Source: Sinimarinibacterium flocculans (lineage in GTDB: Bacteria; Pseudomonadota; Gammaproteobacteria; Nevskiales; Nevskiaceae). Taken from it: DNA of 64,000 nucleotides. The notes beneath the pieces were generated by a model. It was not told the origin of the DNA. It was given only the letters and a program-made list of their open reading frames with translations, and made no database searches. Shown piece by piece: positions 37,965 through 47,797 of this stretch; position 1 is the first letter of the stretch; each line of letters begins with the position of its first letter. Position numbers and translations under genes: made by a program. The stretch covers positions 186,001-250,000 of the forward strand of contig NZ_QICN01000005.1 in NCBI RefSeq assembly GCF_003201205.1, given 5' to 3'.

Positions 37965-37991
37965 TTAGCACTCGCCATGAAAGGCTGCTAA
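37965..37991 (-). promoter_or_regulatory. CIRCE operator (HrcA binding site) of groESL
   Basis: TTAGCACTC (37965-37973), 9-bp gap, GGCTGCTAA (37983-37991). Consensus is TTAGCACTC-N9-GAGTGCTAA; the left arm is perfect and the right arm has 7 of 9 matches. Such elements are bound by the heat-sensitive repressor HrcA, implying double control with sigma-32. Confidence 0.85.
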
Positions 37992-37992
37992 T

Positions 37993-38020
37993 TGTTGGGG
38001 ACGGCCTTTCAGGATTCAAG
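37993..38020 (-). promoter_or_regulatory. Sigma-32-like promoter of groESL
   Basis: On the minus strand CTTGAAT (38020-38014), 13-bp spacer, CCCCAACA (38000-37993), close to the heat-shock consensus and with the same spacing as the hsp20 promoter. The CIRCE element lies immediately downstream, over the presumed transcription start. Confidence 0.75.
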
Positions 38021-38043
38021 ACCCCGCCGCAAACCCGCACCCG

Positions 38044-39246
<1,203 letters not shown>

Positions 39247-39295
39247 TCAGGCGGGGCTGCTAGGATCGGCGCATCCCCGACACCGGACGGGCACC

Positions 39296-39811
39296 ATGAA
39301 GATCGTGACCGGGTTGGCCGACCGGCTGCTGTTCGCCGCCGGCCTGCTGCTGTTCCTGCAGATTCCGCAGTTCATCGATCACTACACGCAGCGCTATGCC
39401 GGCTACCGGCAGGCGCTCGCCGACAGCGTGCAGCAGTACCAGGCCAGCGCGGATGTCCACTACGACGGCGACCTGCAGCTGATGATCCACGAGTTCGAGA
39501 CGGCCGCCGCGCCGGCGATGCGCGACATGGGCAGGAAGATGGACGGCGAGCGCATCCGTCTGGGCGAGATGACTGCTGGCCTGGCCACGCTGCGCAGCGG
39601 CTCGCTGCCGGCACGGATCGCGCAAGTCGCGCGCGGCTACGACAGCCCGCTGCTGCGTGCCACCTTCGACGATTTCAAGCCGGGGCTGCCGCTGACGGTC
39701 GACGCGGCGATCTGCGGCCTGGTCGGCGGCATCCTCGCCAGCGCCCTGTTCAATCTGCTGATCTGGCCGCTGCGTCGCCTGCTGGACCGTCGTCCGCTGC
39801 TGCGTGTGTGA
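39296..39811 (+). CDS. DUF2937-like membrane protein
   Basis: A 171-residue protein with an N-terminal hydrophobic helix (LADRLLFAAGLLLFLQIPQFI), a charged periplasmic-like helical domain (RYAGYRQALADSVQQYQASA) and a C-terminal hydrophobic helix (AAICGLVGGILASALFNLLIW). The pattern PQFIDHYTQRYAGYRQAL is that of DUF2937, a family of unknown function in proteobacteria. It is divergent from tgt and converges on the cyclic-nucleotide-binding gene with a 3-bp gap. Confidence 0.75.
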   Translation: MKIVTGLADRLLFAAGLLLFLQIPQFIDHYTQRYAGYRQALADSVQQYQASADVHYDGDLQLMIHEFETAAAPAMRDMGRKMDGERIRLGEMTAGLATLRSGSLPARIAQVARGYDSPLLRATFDDFKPGLPLTVDAAICGLVGGILASALFNLLIWPLRRLLDRRPLLRV

Positions 39812-39814
39812 GCC

Positions 39815-40276
39815 TCAGCGGCCCGACTTGCGACTGCGCGCGAAATTCAGATCCGAGCTGGTCGCGCGCAGGCGTCCACCGAGGTACAGCGCGAGGGCGC
39901 GGTAGAACTTGGCGGCGATCGCCGGCTGCGCATCGAGCACGGCCCTGAGCTTGTCGTAGGCGATCACCACGAGTTCGCTGTCCTCGAGCGTCCGCGCCGT
40001 GGCCGAACGCGGCTCGGCGTCGAGCAGCGACATCTCGCCGAAATGCGCACCGCTGCCCAGCGTCGCCAGCATCACCGTGTTGTTGTCGCCGGACTGGGCG
40101 ATCTGCACCGAGCCGTACTTGATGATCAGCAGGCTGTCGGCGTCCTGCCCTTCACGGAACAGCTCGACACTGCCGGCGTGAGCCTGCGGCTGGGCGATCT
40201 CCTCGATCTCGCCGAGCTCGGCGTCCGAGAAATCGCTGAACAGATACACGTTGCGCAGCAGCGAGCGACGTTCCAT
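39815..40276 (-). CDS. Cyclic nucleotide-binding domain protein
   Basis: A 153-residue stand-alone cNMP-binding domain. The phosphate-binding cassette region is LATLGSGAHFGEMSLLDAEPRSATARTLEDSEL (about residues 77-110), with the FGEMSLLD...R-SATA pattern that contacts cyclic nucleotide. There is no DNA-binding helix-turn-helix, so it is not a CRP-type regulator. Start ATG at 40276 has a GAGGGGG-type ribosome site; the frame is open upstream without similarity. Ligand and partner are unknown; the membrane cyclase at 34392-35663 is a possible source of ligand. Confidence 0.85.
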   Translation of the reverse strand: MERRSLLRNVYLFSDFSDAELGEIEEIAQPQAHAGSVELFREGQDADSLLIIKYGSVQIAQSGDNNTVMLATLGSGAHFGEMSLLDAEPRSATARTLEDSELVVIAYDKLRAVLDAQPAIAAKFYRALALYLGGRLRATSSDLNFARSRKSGR

Positions 40277-40372
40277 CCGATACCCCCTCTTGGTCCGATT
40301 CAGGCGCCGGGTCGTCCCGGCGGTTGCGGCTGCGAGCATATCGCAGCCCGGCAACCGCGGCGGAGACACCGG

Positions 40373-41410
40373 TCACGCCGCCGCGTCGCGCTCGATCAGC
40401 ATCGCGTCGCCGTAGCTGAAGAAGCGGTAGCGCTGCGCCACCGCGTGCCGGTACGCCGACATGAGCCGCTCGTAGCCGCCGAAGGCGCAGACCAGCATCA
40501 TCAGCGTCGACTGCGGCAGATGGAAATTCGTCAGCAGCCGGTCGACGACGCGAAAGCGGAAGCCCGGCGTGATGAACAGCCGCGTTTCCGCGCTGCACGG
40601 CGCCACCCGGCCTTCGGCATCCTGCGCCAGCGCCGCGGACTCCAGCGCGCGCGCCACCGTGGTGCCGACGGCGACGACACGGCCGCCGCGCTCGCGCGCC
40701 GCATCGATCGCCGCGCACAGGGCCGCGTCGATCCGGTAACGCTCGGCATGCATGCGGTGCTCGTCCAGGTTCTCGACCCGGACCGGCTGGAAGGTGCCGG
40801 CGCCGACGTGCAGCGTCAGCGTCGCCCGAACGATGCCGCGCGCGTCCAGGGCCGCGAGCAGGGCGTCGTCGAAATGCAGCCCGGCGGTGGGCGCCGCCAC
40901 CGCCCCGGGCTCGCGCGCGAACACGGTCTGGTAGCGCTCGGCGTCCTGCGCCCCAGGCGCATGCGTGATGTAGGGAGGCAGCGGCAGGCGGCCGGCGCGC
41001 TCGAGGAAATCCAGCACGCCGTCCGCGCCGTGGTAGCGCAGCTCGAAGAGATCACCGTCGCGGCCGAGCACTTCCAGGCGGTCGGACCCGACCCGGATCT
41101 CGCCTCCGGGCCGCGGCTTCTTGCTGACACCAAGCTGTGCGAGGAAGCGCCCGGACTCGAGCACGCGCTCGACCAGGATCTCGACCCGGCCGCCGGTAGG
41201 CTTCACGCCGAACAGCCGCGCCGGTATCACGCGGGTGTCGTTGAACACGAGCAGGTCGCCCGGCGCCAGCAGCGCCGGCAACTCGCGGATCTGCCGGTCG
41301 GCCAGACCCGATGGCGCCACCTGCAGCAGGCGACTGGCGGAGCGTTCGGCCGCCGGCTGCTGGGCGATCAGCTCGGGCGGCAGCTCGTAGTCGAAATCGG
41401 ATCGGCGCAT
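40373..41410 (-). CDS. queA: S-adenosylmethionine:tRNA ribosyltransferase-isomerase
   Basis: Transfers and isomerises the ribosyl moiety of SAM onto preQ1-tRNA to form epoxyqueuosine. The 345-residue protein begins [31 protein letters not shown], the canonical QueA N-terminus. Other family blocks are [46 protein letters not shown] and [19 protein letters not shown]. Start ATG at 41410 is clear although the frame remains open upstream. It is followed on the same strand by the cNMP-binding gene (96 bp gap). Confidence 0.97.
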   Translation of the reverse strand: MRRSDFDYELPPELIAQQPAAERSASRLLQVAPSGLADRQIRELPALLAPGDLLVFNDTRVIPARLFGVKPTGGRVEILVERVLESGRFLAQLGVSKKPRPGGEIRVGSDRLEVLGRDGDLFELRYHGADGVLDFLERAGRLPLPPYITHAPGAQDAERYQTVFAREPGAVAAPTAGLHFDDALLAALDARGIVRATLTLHVGAGTFQPVRVENLDEHRMHAERYRIDAALCAAIDAARERGGRVVAVGTTVARALESAALAQDAEGRVAPCSAETRLFITPGFRFRVVDRLLTNFHLPQSTLMMLVCAFGGYERLMSAYRHAVAQRYRFFSYGDAMLIERDAAA

Positions 41411-41547
41411 CGGTGAACAGGTATCGCGGCAGCGGCTTGGGGCGCGCACTATACCCGCGCACCGGCGTTGCGCCGCGTCCGCCTGCAACGCAACCGTCAT
41501 CTGCGGCCGATAGGCTGCCGGCCCATCCCTGCGCCAGACCTGTTCTC

Positions 41548-42852
41548 GTGACCACGCCCGCGGACGACATTGCACGCCTGCGTCTGGACGTCGCGCCGCT
41601 GTCGCCGACGACGACCGTGGACGCGGCGGCCGAGCTGTTCCTGCAGCCCGAGTACGCGCGCATGCTGTGTCTGCCGGTGGTCGCCGACGACATGGTGGTC
41701 GGCACCGTCAGCCGGCATGCGCTCAACGGCATCTTCCTGCGTCGCTTCGGCCGCGAGCTGTACGGCGCCAAGCCGGTATCGGCCCTGATGAACCGCGACC
41801 CCCTCGTCGTCGAGGAAAGCGCGGCGATCGACGAGGCCGCCGCCTATGTCGGCGCGCATCTGGGCTCGCCGATCACCGAGGACTTCGTGATCCTGCGCGA
41901 CGGCCGCTACGCCGGCATGGGCATCGTGCTCGACCTGCTCGGCGCCATCCGCGGCCGCCTCGAGGCCAACGCACGCCAGCTCGAGTCGGCCTACCGCGAC
42001 CTCAAGGCCTCGCAGGCGCAGCTCGTGCAGTCCGAGAAGATGGCCTCGCTCGGCCAGATGGTGGCCGGCGTGGCGCACGAGATCAACACGCCGCTGGGCT
42101 ATGTCCGCAACAACGTCGAGATGACCGAAAGCGTGTTCGGCCTGCTCGCCGACGCGCTGGCGGTCCACGACCGGCTGGCGAAGCTGCTGGTCGACGACAG
42201 CGCCGACGAGCAGGGCCTGGAACGGGCCCTGACGGCCTGCGGCGAGTCGATCGAGGCCTTGGGCGATCTCGCGGTGATCGACGACACGCGCGCGCTGTTC
42301 GGCGACACGCTGCACGGCGTCGATACCATCCGCGATCTGGTCGTCAACCTGCGCAACTTCTCCCGTCTCGACCAGGCGCGCGTCGCCGAGGTGTCCCTCA
42401 ACGACTGCCTCGACCAGACGCTCACCATCGCCAACAACGTCTTGCGCAACAAGGTGCAGGTGATCAAGCGCTACGGCGAGATTCCGAAAGTCCGCTGCTC
42501 GCCGTCGCAGGTCAATCAGGTGCTGATGAACCTGATGACCAACGCCGCGCAGGCGATCGAGCACGCCGACGGCAAGCTGCTGCTGAAGACCGAAGCCGAC
42601 GAGCAGTGGGTGCGCGTGCACATCCAGGACAACGGCAAGGGAATTCCCGCAGAGAACCTGAAGAAGATCTTCGACCCGTTCTTCACGACCAAGGCCATCG
42701 GCGAGGGCACCGGCCTGGGCCTGTCGATCTCGTTCCAGATCATCCAGGCCCACGGGGGCGAGATCAAGGTCTCGTCCGAACCCGGTCGCGGCACGCGCTT
42801 CGTCATCAGCCTGCCGATCAAGGGCGTCGAAGTGTCGGCGCTGGCAGCCTGA
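41548..42852 (+). CDS. CBS domain-containing sensor histidine kinase
   Basis: A 434-residue soluble kinase. Residues 1-130 form a CBS domain pair ([22 protein letters not shown], then [16 protein letters not shown]) that could sense adenine nucleotides. A coiled linker (residues 138-165) leads to a phosphoacceptor helix with His177 in [16 protein letters not shown], then the ATPase domain: N box [16 protein letters not shown]1 [24 protein letters not shown] and G2 [13 protein letters not shown]. No transmembrane segment is seen. Start is the GTG at 41548; there is no ATG nearby and no strong ribosome site. The partner response regulator follows after 14 bp. Confidence 0.9.
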   Translation: MTTPADDIARLRLDVAPLSPTTTVDAAAELFLQPEYARMLCLPVVADDMVVGTVSRHALNGIFLRRFGRELYGAKPVSALMNRDPLVVEESAAIDEAAAYVGAHLGSPITEDFVILRDGRYAGMGIVLDLLGAIRGRLEANARQLESAYRDLKASQAQLVQSEKMASLGQMVAGVAHEINTPLGYVRNNVEMTESVFGLLADALAVHDRLAKLLVDDSADEQGLERALTACGESIEALGDLAVIDDTRALFGDTLHGVDTIRDLVVNLRNFSRLDQARVAEVSLNDCLDQTLTIANNVLRNKVQVIKRYGEIPKVRCSPSQVNQVLMNLMTNAAQAIEHADGKLLLKTEADEQWVRVHIQDNGKGIPAENLKKIFDPFFTTKAIGEGTGLGLSISFQIIQAHGGEIKVSSEPGRGTRFVISLPIKGVEVSALAA

Positions 42853-42866
42853 CAGGAAGCATCCAC

Positions 42867-43823
42867 ATGACCGACAAGCCCACCTTGCTGCTGATCGACG
42901 ACGAGGAGCGCATCCTGCGCTCGCTGGCGATGCTCTTCCGCGGCAGCTACCAGGTGCATGCCACCGTCGATCCGCACGAGGCGATCGCGCTGGTCGAGCG
43001 CGAGCGGGTGCATGTCGTCGTCAGCGACCAGCGCATGCCGGTGATGCGCGGCGCCGATCTGCTGCGCGAGGTCCGCAGCCGCTCGCCGAACTCGATGCGC
43101 ATCCTCCTGACCGGCTACTCCGAGCTGGATGCAGTGGTGTCGTCGGTCAACGAGGGCGAGATCTTCCGCTTCGTGCAGAAGCCCTGGGACGCCCAGGAAC
43201 TGCGCGATACGGTGAAACAGGCCGCCGAGATCTCGTCGGCGCTGTTCGGCGCCGGCGCCCACGCGCCGCCGTCGCCGCTGCTGACGGAAACCGGCAGCTT
43301 CGTCGCACCGCCGCTGCCGCCGGCGAACGCCGAGGGCGTGCTGGTCATCGACGACGACGAGGACGTGTTCGTGTCCGTCCGCGAGATCGTCGGGGACTCG
43401 CACCCGGTCCATTGGGCGCGCAGCCTCGACCAGGCGCTGGAAACGCTGGCGGCCAACCCGATCGGCATCGTCGTCTCCGAACTGGCCGTCGGCGGCGAGA
43501 GCGTCACCACGCTGCTCAAGCTGCTGAAGGCCGAGCATCCGGAAGTCGTCACCATCGTCCTGACCCCGTTCCAGGACGTGGCCGTGTTCATCGGCCTGAT
43601 CAACCAGGGCCAGGTCTACCGGCTGCTGCCCAAGCCGGTCCGGCGCGGGGCCTTCTCGATGAGCATCGCCAGCGCCCTGCGCCACCATCGCGCGCTGCGC
43701 GCCGCGCCCAAGCTGCGCGAGGCACACAAGGTCGACCAGTTGCGCGCCCCCGAGGAGGTGTCCGTGGCGGGCCGCGTGATGGGATTCCTGTCGAGAATCC
43801 GCGCGCGCGCGACCGCGAGCTGA
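42867..43823 (+). CDS. Response regulator with two receiver domains, the second lacking the Asp
   Basis: A 318-residue protein of two REC domains and no recognisable output domain. REC1 (about residues 5-120) has the acidic pocket LLLIDDEER, the phosphoacceptor Asp54 (VVVSDQRMP) and the conserved lysine in FVQKPW. REC2 (about 157-270) keeps the acidic pocket VLVIDDDEDV and LPKPV, but the phosphoacceptor position is Glu205 (VVSELAVGG), which could mimic phosphorylation or bind a partner. The sequence around REC1 resembles RpfG/HupR-type receivers (ILLTGYSELDAVVSSVNEGEIFRFVQKPWD). It is 14 bp after the kinase gene and presumably its partner. Confidence 0.88.
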   Translation: MTDKPTLLLIDDEERILRSLAMLFRGSYQVHATVDPHEAIALVERERVHVVVSDQRMPVMRGADLLREVRSRSPNSMRILLTGYSELDAVVSSVNEGEIFRFVQKPWDAQELRDTVKQAAEISSALFGAGAHAPPSPLLTETGSFVAPPLPPANAEGVLVIDDDEDVFVSVREIVGDSHPVHWARSLDQALETLAANPIGIVVSELAVGGESVTTLLKLLKAEHPEVVTIVLTPFQDVAVFIGLINQGQVYRLLPKPVRRGAFSMSIASALRHHRALRAAPKLREAHKVDQLRAPEEVSVAGRVMGFLSRIRARATAS

Positions 43824-43882
43824 ATCCGGACGGACACCCGATTCGTTATCATCGGGGCCTTCAGGATTCCGGGGAAAGCGGG

Positions 43883-44647
43883 ATGCGCTTCTGTCTTGTC
43901 GCGTTGATCGGCCTGTTGGGCTCGTGGGCGTTGCCTGCGCCGGCCCAGGACGACGCTGCGCGCGATTGCAAGATCTTCGACGGACGCGCCTGGCAGAGCG
44001 TGGGCACGGTATCGCGAACCGCCTGCCTCGAAGGCATCGAGCAGTGGGTCAGCGAATACAACTCGCAGGGCTTCAAGTTCGGCCTCTGGGGTTCGATGAT
44101 GCTCTCGGCCGACCGCAACTACTTCTACCGCTCGCCCGATGGCGGCAAGAACTGGGAAGCCCTGGGCCTGAAGTCCGATCTGGCCGTGCGCGTCGCCGAG
44201 GTTCCCGAACCGGCGGCACAGGCCGAAGCCGACACCGCCGAGGCCGTCGGCGCCATGGACGCCCAGAGCAGCGACGTCCCGAGCGGCGGCACGCCGGCCC
44301 CGGCCTACGACGACGGCTGGGCTGCCGGCGGCGAAACCGTGGTCGAGGCGGCACCGACGCCCGCACCGGTCGTCGAGTCCGTGGCCCGCGCACCGGCGCA
44401 GCCCTCGGTCAGCGGCTTCGACCGGCGCAGTTGCAGCCTCGGCGTCAGCGCCGCCTGGGAGCAGATCGGCATCCTGACGCTGCGCGAATGCGCCGAGGCG
44501 CTGGACCGCTCGCCCGACAGCTACGACGAACTCGGCTTCAAGTACGGCTACTGGAACGGCGTCTTCCTCGCCGCCAACGCCGGCGAGATCCTCAGCTCGA
44601 CCGATTCGCGCAGCTGGCAGCCGCTGATCCGGCGCGACGGCCGCTAG
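43883..44647 (+). CDS. Exported protein with an internally duplicated Cys/Trp domain
   Basis: A 254-residue protein with a signal peptide (FCLVALIGLLGSWALPAPAQ). Two similar domains flank a low-complexity Ala/Pro/Glu linker (about residues 105-170). The pattern CKIFDGRAWQSVGTVSRTACLEGIEQW...GFKFGLWGSM in the first half is echoed by CSLGVSAAWEQIGILTLRECAEALDRSPDSYDELGFKYGYWNGV in the second: two cysteines, a Trp, and a GFK-GxW end. Each half has one pair of cysteines, so a disulfide is possible. I know no family for it. It is 59 bp after the response regulator and converges on a lipoprotein gene with a 4-bp overlap. Confidence 0.7.
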   Translation: MRFCLVALIGLLGSWALPAPAQDDAARDCKIFDGRAWQSVGTVSRTACLEGIEQWVSEYNSQGFKFGLWGSMMLSADRNYFYRSPDGGKNWEALGLKSDLAVRVAEVPEPAAQAEADTAEAVGAMDAQSSDVPSGGTPAPAYDDGWAAGGETVVEAAPTPAPVVESVARAPAQPSVSGFDRRSCSLGVSAAWEQIGILTLRECAEALDRSPDSYDELGFKYGYWNGVFLAANAGEILSSTDSRSWQPLIRRDGR

Positions 44648-45978
44648 CGGCAGCGCGCGAACGCATCCGCGGACGATGTCGCGGCCTCGATGACCTCGCG
44701 CGTGCAGTAGGTGATCTCGGGCGTGTACGCGCCCATCACCTCGCGCACCGGCGTGCCGTAAGCCACGTTCTGGATCGCCTCACCGAAGTGCGGCGACGGC
44801 AGCATGTGCCGGTAGATGATCACGGAGTCCGGATAGACCGCACCCCACGGCAACCAGGCCATGCCGTGCGCGTCGTTGGCGTTGTCCGGGCGCTGCGCCG
44901 GATCGGACACGACCACGGTGAAGTAGCCGTCGCCGTCGAGCGGCATCTGCGCGTCATGCAGACAGCCGACGTAACGCTGACTGACGAACTCGTTGGTGCA
45001 GATCGACCAATAGCGGACCTGCGCATCTCCCAGCGGCGCCTCCGCGGGCCTGCGCGCCCAGCTTGGCGCCTTCCCACGCAGGATGTAGAGCGCCCCCTGA
45101 TTGCGACTCATCATCGTCGTCACGTAGGCATTGTCGACGTTGCTCAGAAAGCCGCCGCCGGTGTCACTCGCGGTGATCGCCTGCAGCGGCAGGCTGAAGC
45201 CGGCCGCGTTCGACAGCAGCAGCCGCAGGGTTTCCGGCAGGCCGTAAAAGCGCACCAGCTCGGGCTCGTCCGGCGCCAAGGGAAAAGGCAGCAGGCCAAT
45301 GAGGCCCGGCTCGCTGCTGTCGCGGATCAGGTCGTTGAGCAGACTCGGCACGCCGTCCGGCGGCAGCGGATCGCAGCCTTGCAGGGCAATCGGCGTGCCG
45401 CCGTCGGCCGCCTCGAGGTGCAACGACGGCAACGCAACACCGCCGGTGCGATCCCCCTCCGGCAGGTAGAGCCGGTAGATCAGCACCCATGCCGGATTCG
45501 GCAACGCGGCGCGACCGAGCAGATCGATCTCGCCGGCGTACAGGGTGTTCGGCGCACGCACATCCGGCACCGCGCCCGGCTCGATCCAGGCGACGTAGTG
45601 CCCGGACGGGCCATCGCCTCGATACGGATTCACGCCCTCGGCCGCGTCGATCTGGTAGTCCGTGAGAACGTCGGTCGGACGCAGCACCGGATCGTAGGTG
45701 TTGTACGAGAAGTAGCGCGCCTGCGGAAAGTCGGCTTCGATCCGTAGCCGCGTCCCCGGCAGCGCCGGGACCGCCGCCACCCAGTAGGTCGCCCCCTCGT
45801 CCGGGAATGCGATGTTGAGCAGGTCGGGATCGCTGCGCAGCAGCCATGCGCAGTTGGCCGCGAGCAGCCGGGAATCGGTGTCCGCGACGGGGGTCGGTGC
45901 CGGCGGATCGGATACCGGCGCACCGCTGCCGCAGGCCGAGACCAGCAACGCGACACCGGTCAGGCCGACGCCTCTCAC
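44644..45978 (-). CDS. Lipoprotein of unknown function, coupled to an alkyl-sulfatase-like gene
   Basis: A 444-residue protein with a lipobox (GVALLVSACGSG, Cys16), so probably anchored in the outer or inner membrane. The body contains RYFSYNTYDPVLRPTDVLTDYQI, GHYVAWIEPG and NPAWVLIYRLYLPEGDRTGGVALP, resembling the way DUF1214/DUF1254 proteins are written, but I cannot assign a family. There are paired cysteines (QGCDPL, CTNEF, YVGCLHD, TYCTREVI). Start is GTG at 45978, overlapping the stop of the upstream metallo-beta-lactamase gene, so it is translationally coupled with it. Confidence 0.65.
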   Translation of the reverse strand: MRGVGLTGVALLVSACGSGAPVSDPPAPTPVADTDSRLLAANCAWLLRSDPDLLNIAFPDEGATYWVAAVPALPGTRLRIEADFPQARYFSYNTYDPVLRPTDVLTDYQIDAAEGVNPYRGDGPSGHYVAWIEPGAVPDVRAPNTLYAGEIDLLGRAALPNPAWVLIYRLYLPEGDRTGGVALPSLHLEAADGGTPIALQGCDPLPPDGVPSLLNDLIRDSSEPGLIGLLPFPLAPDEPELVRFYGLPETLRLLLSNAAGFSLPLQAITASDTGGGFLSNVDNAYVTTMMSRNQGALYILRGKAPSWARRPAEAPLGDAQVRYWSICTNEFVSQRYVGCLHDAQMPLDGDGYFTVVVSDPAQRPDNANDAHGMAWLPWGAVYPDSVIIYRHMLPSPHFGEAIQNVAYGTPVREVMGAYTPEITYCTREVIEAATSSADAFARCR

Positions 45979-47702
45979 GACGCCGTCTCGGCGGACTGGA
46001 ACAGGCGCATGAACCGGGCAAAACCGAGTTTCGAGCCCTGCGTCACTTCGAAGTCCCGCACCAGGCTCAGCGCCGGATTGCGGAGCTGGGCGAGCATCTC
46101 CTTGAACGCCTGTGCCGACACCCGCACGACGATATCGGCATCGTCGCGCAGCACCGGCACGACCTCGCTGGCGCCGCGACGCACGATGTAGGTGTAGCGC
46201 TCGTCGCTGTCGGTGAACTCGAAGCCAACCGCGGTCACCGTTTCCGCGGCCGCTTCGGCGTCGAGATTCACCGCCATGCCGTCGAAGAACCGCGCGAGCG
46301 GCATCTGCGCGAGCATCTCCGGCGTCGGCGTCAGGATGCGCTGCGGCAGCGTGAACTCGCCGGCGAGCTCGCGCGCGGCCATCAGATACCAGTTGCGGGC
46401 GTTGGGATTGGCCTCAACCTCGCCCAGTGCGCGCAGCGCGCGGATCCGCGCTTCGCGCACCGCGGCGTGCTGTGGCTGCAGGCGCAGCACGTGGTCGGAC
46501 AGCTGCAGCGCCCACTGGTGTTCGCCGGCCGCCTGCGCGTCGACCACCTGCTGCGCGAGCGCGTCGAGTCCGCCTGCCAGCTCGGCCCAGCGGGCGGCCT
46601 CGTCATCGGGCGGCAGCGGCTGCAGCGTCGACGGGTTGCCGTCGTACCAGCCGAGGTTGCCGGCAAAGACGCTGCGCGCCGACCACGTCGGTTTGCCGTA
46701 GAACTGCGCCAGATAGTCCGCATCCGCCAGGTGAGCCGGCAGGCGGATGCGTGCGGCGATCTCGTCCGGCGTCAGCCCCTGGTTGATCATCCGCAAGGTC
46801 TGGTCGTAGACGTAGCGGATGCCGTCGCGGTACTCGGTCAGCAGCGCATCGATGCGCGCGGCGCCGACGACCGGACGCGTGTGGCTGGGCACCAGATACT
46901 CGGCACCGAGCGCGCGCATCGCATCGATCGAGTCGGCCCACTGGCGCGGGTCGCGATAGGCCGTCCCGCGGATCGTGTACAGGTTCGGGAAGGCCTTGTA
47001 GATGTTGTCGCCGGGCAGCAGGATGCGGCGGTCCGGCAGCCAGACGAAGAGCTGGTCCTCGGTCTCGCCGGGGGCATGCACCAGCTCGAAGCGGATGCCG
47101 GCGACGGTCTGCTCCAGGCGATCGTCGAACTCCTGCGTCGGGCGCATCACGCTGATGGTGCTGCCGTCGTGGATGTCGACGCGCGGACCAAGGCCGACGT
47201 TGATGTGCTCGTCCTCCGGCAGGTACGAGCCGTACATGCGCAGCGAGCGCCGGGTGATGGCCGTCTGCAGCTCAATGGAGGTCTTCTCCATGTTGCGCAC
47301 GACGTCGCGGTGCGCGTAGACCGGGATCGCATCGTTGCCTTCGGCGAACACGCGCGCGCCGCCGATGTGGTCGGGGTGCGAGTGCGTGTAGATCAGGGCC
47401 TTGACGGGCTTGTCGGTGATCTCGCGGAATGCCGCGAGCACCGCCTGCGCGCTCTCGGCGGTCTCCATCGTGTCGACGATGATCACGCCGTCGTCGCCCT
47501 CGAGCAGGATCGAGTTGGCGATGCCGAAGCCGATCGCGACGTGCACGCCGTCGGTGACCTCGAACACCCCCTGCTCGAACTCCGCGCTGTGCGCGCGCAG
47601 CGCCTCGGGCGAGGCCACGGTCACGGCGGGTGGCGGGGCTTCCTGGCGACAGCCGGCAACGCCGATCAGCAGAACGCTCAGGACAAGGCGGATCATGGAC
47701 AT
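45975..47702 (-). CDS. Alkyl/aryl sulfatase-like metallo-beta-lactamase lipoprotein (SdsA1-type)
   Basis: A 575-residue hydrolase with a lipobox (LLIGVAGC, Cys18). The metal site is HSHPDH at residues 107-112 (ALIYTHSHPDHIGGARVF), with further ligands near ELVHAPGETEDQLFVWLPDRRILLPGDNIY. The middle resembles the alkyl-sulfatase dimerisation domain (TWSARSVFAGNLGWYDGNPSTLQP, about residues 330-360) and the C-terminal about 120 residues an SCP2-like lipid-binding domain. These three parts match the SdsA1/BDS1 alkyl sulfatase plan. Substrate is probably a primary or secondary alkyl sulfate, but that is not shown. GAGGAG lies 9 bp before the ATG. Divergent from an AraC-type regulator, 95 bp apart. 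Confidence 0.87.
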   Translation of the reverse strand: MSMIRLVLSVLLIGVAGCRQEAPPPAVTVASPEALRAHSAEFEQGVFEVTDGVHVAIGFGIANSILLEGDDGVIIVDTMETAESAQAVLAAFREITDKPVKALIYTHSHPDHIGGARVFAEGNDAIPVYAHRDVVRNMEKTSIELQTAITRRSLRMYGSYLPEDEHINVGLGPRVDIHDGSTISVMRPTQEFDDRLEQTVAGIRFELVHAPGETEDQLFVWLPDRRILLPGDNIYKAFPNLYTIRGTAYRDPRQWADSIDAMRALGAEYLVPSHTRPVVGAARIDALLTEYRDGIRYVYDQTLRMINQGLTPDEIAARIRLPAHLADADYLAQFYGKPTWSARSVFAGNLGWYDGNPSTLQPLPPDDEAARWAELAGGLDALAQQVVDAQAAGEHQWALQLSDHVLRLQPQHAAVREARIRALRALGEVEANPNARNWYLMAARELAGEFTLPQRILTPTPEMLAQMPLARFFDGMAVNLDAEAAAETVTAVGFEFTDSDERYTYIVRRGASEVVPVLRDDADIVVRVSAQAFKEMLAQLRNPALSLVRDFEVTQGSKLGFARFMRLFQSAETAS

Positions 47703-47797
47703 GGCAGTGCTCTCCTCGGCATCGGTCTCGGGCCGTCGTCCGCGACTCTAGCGCCGCCACGGATTGCACGACTTGTCCGGATGGGACAGAGTCGGCC

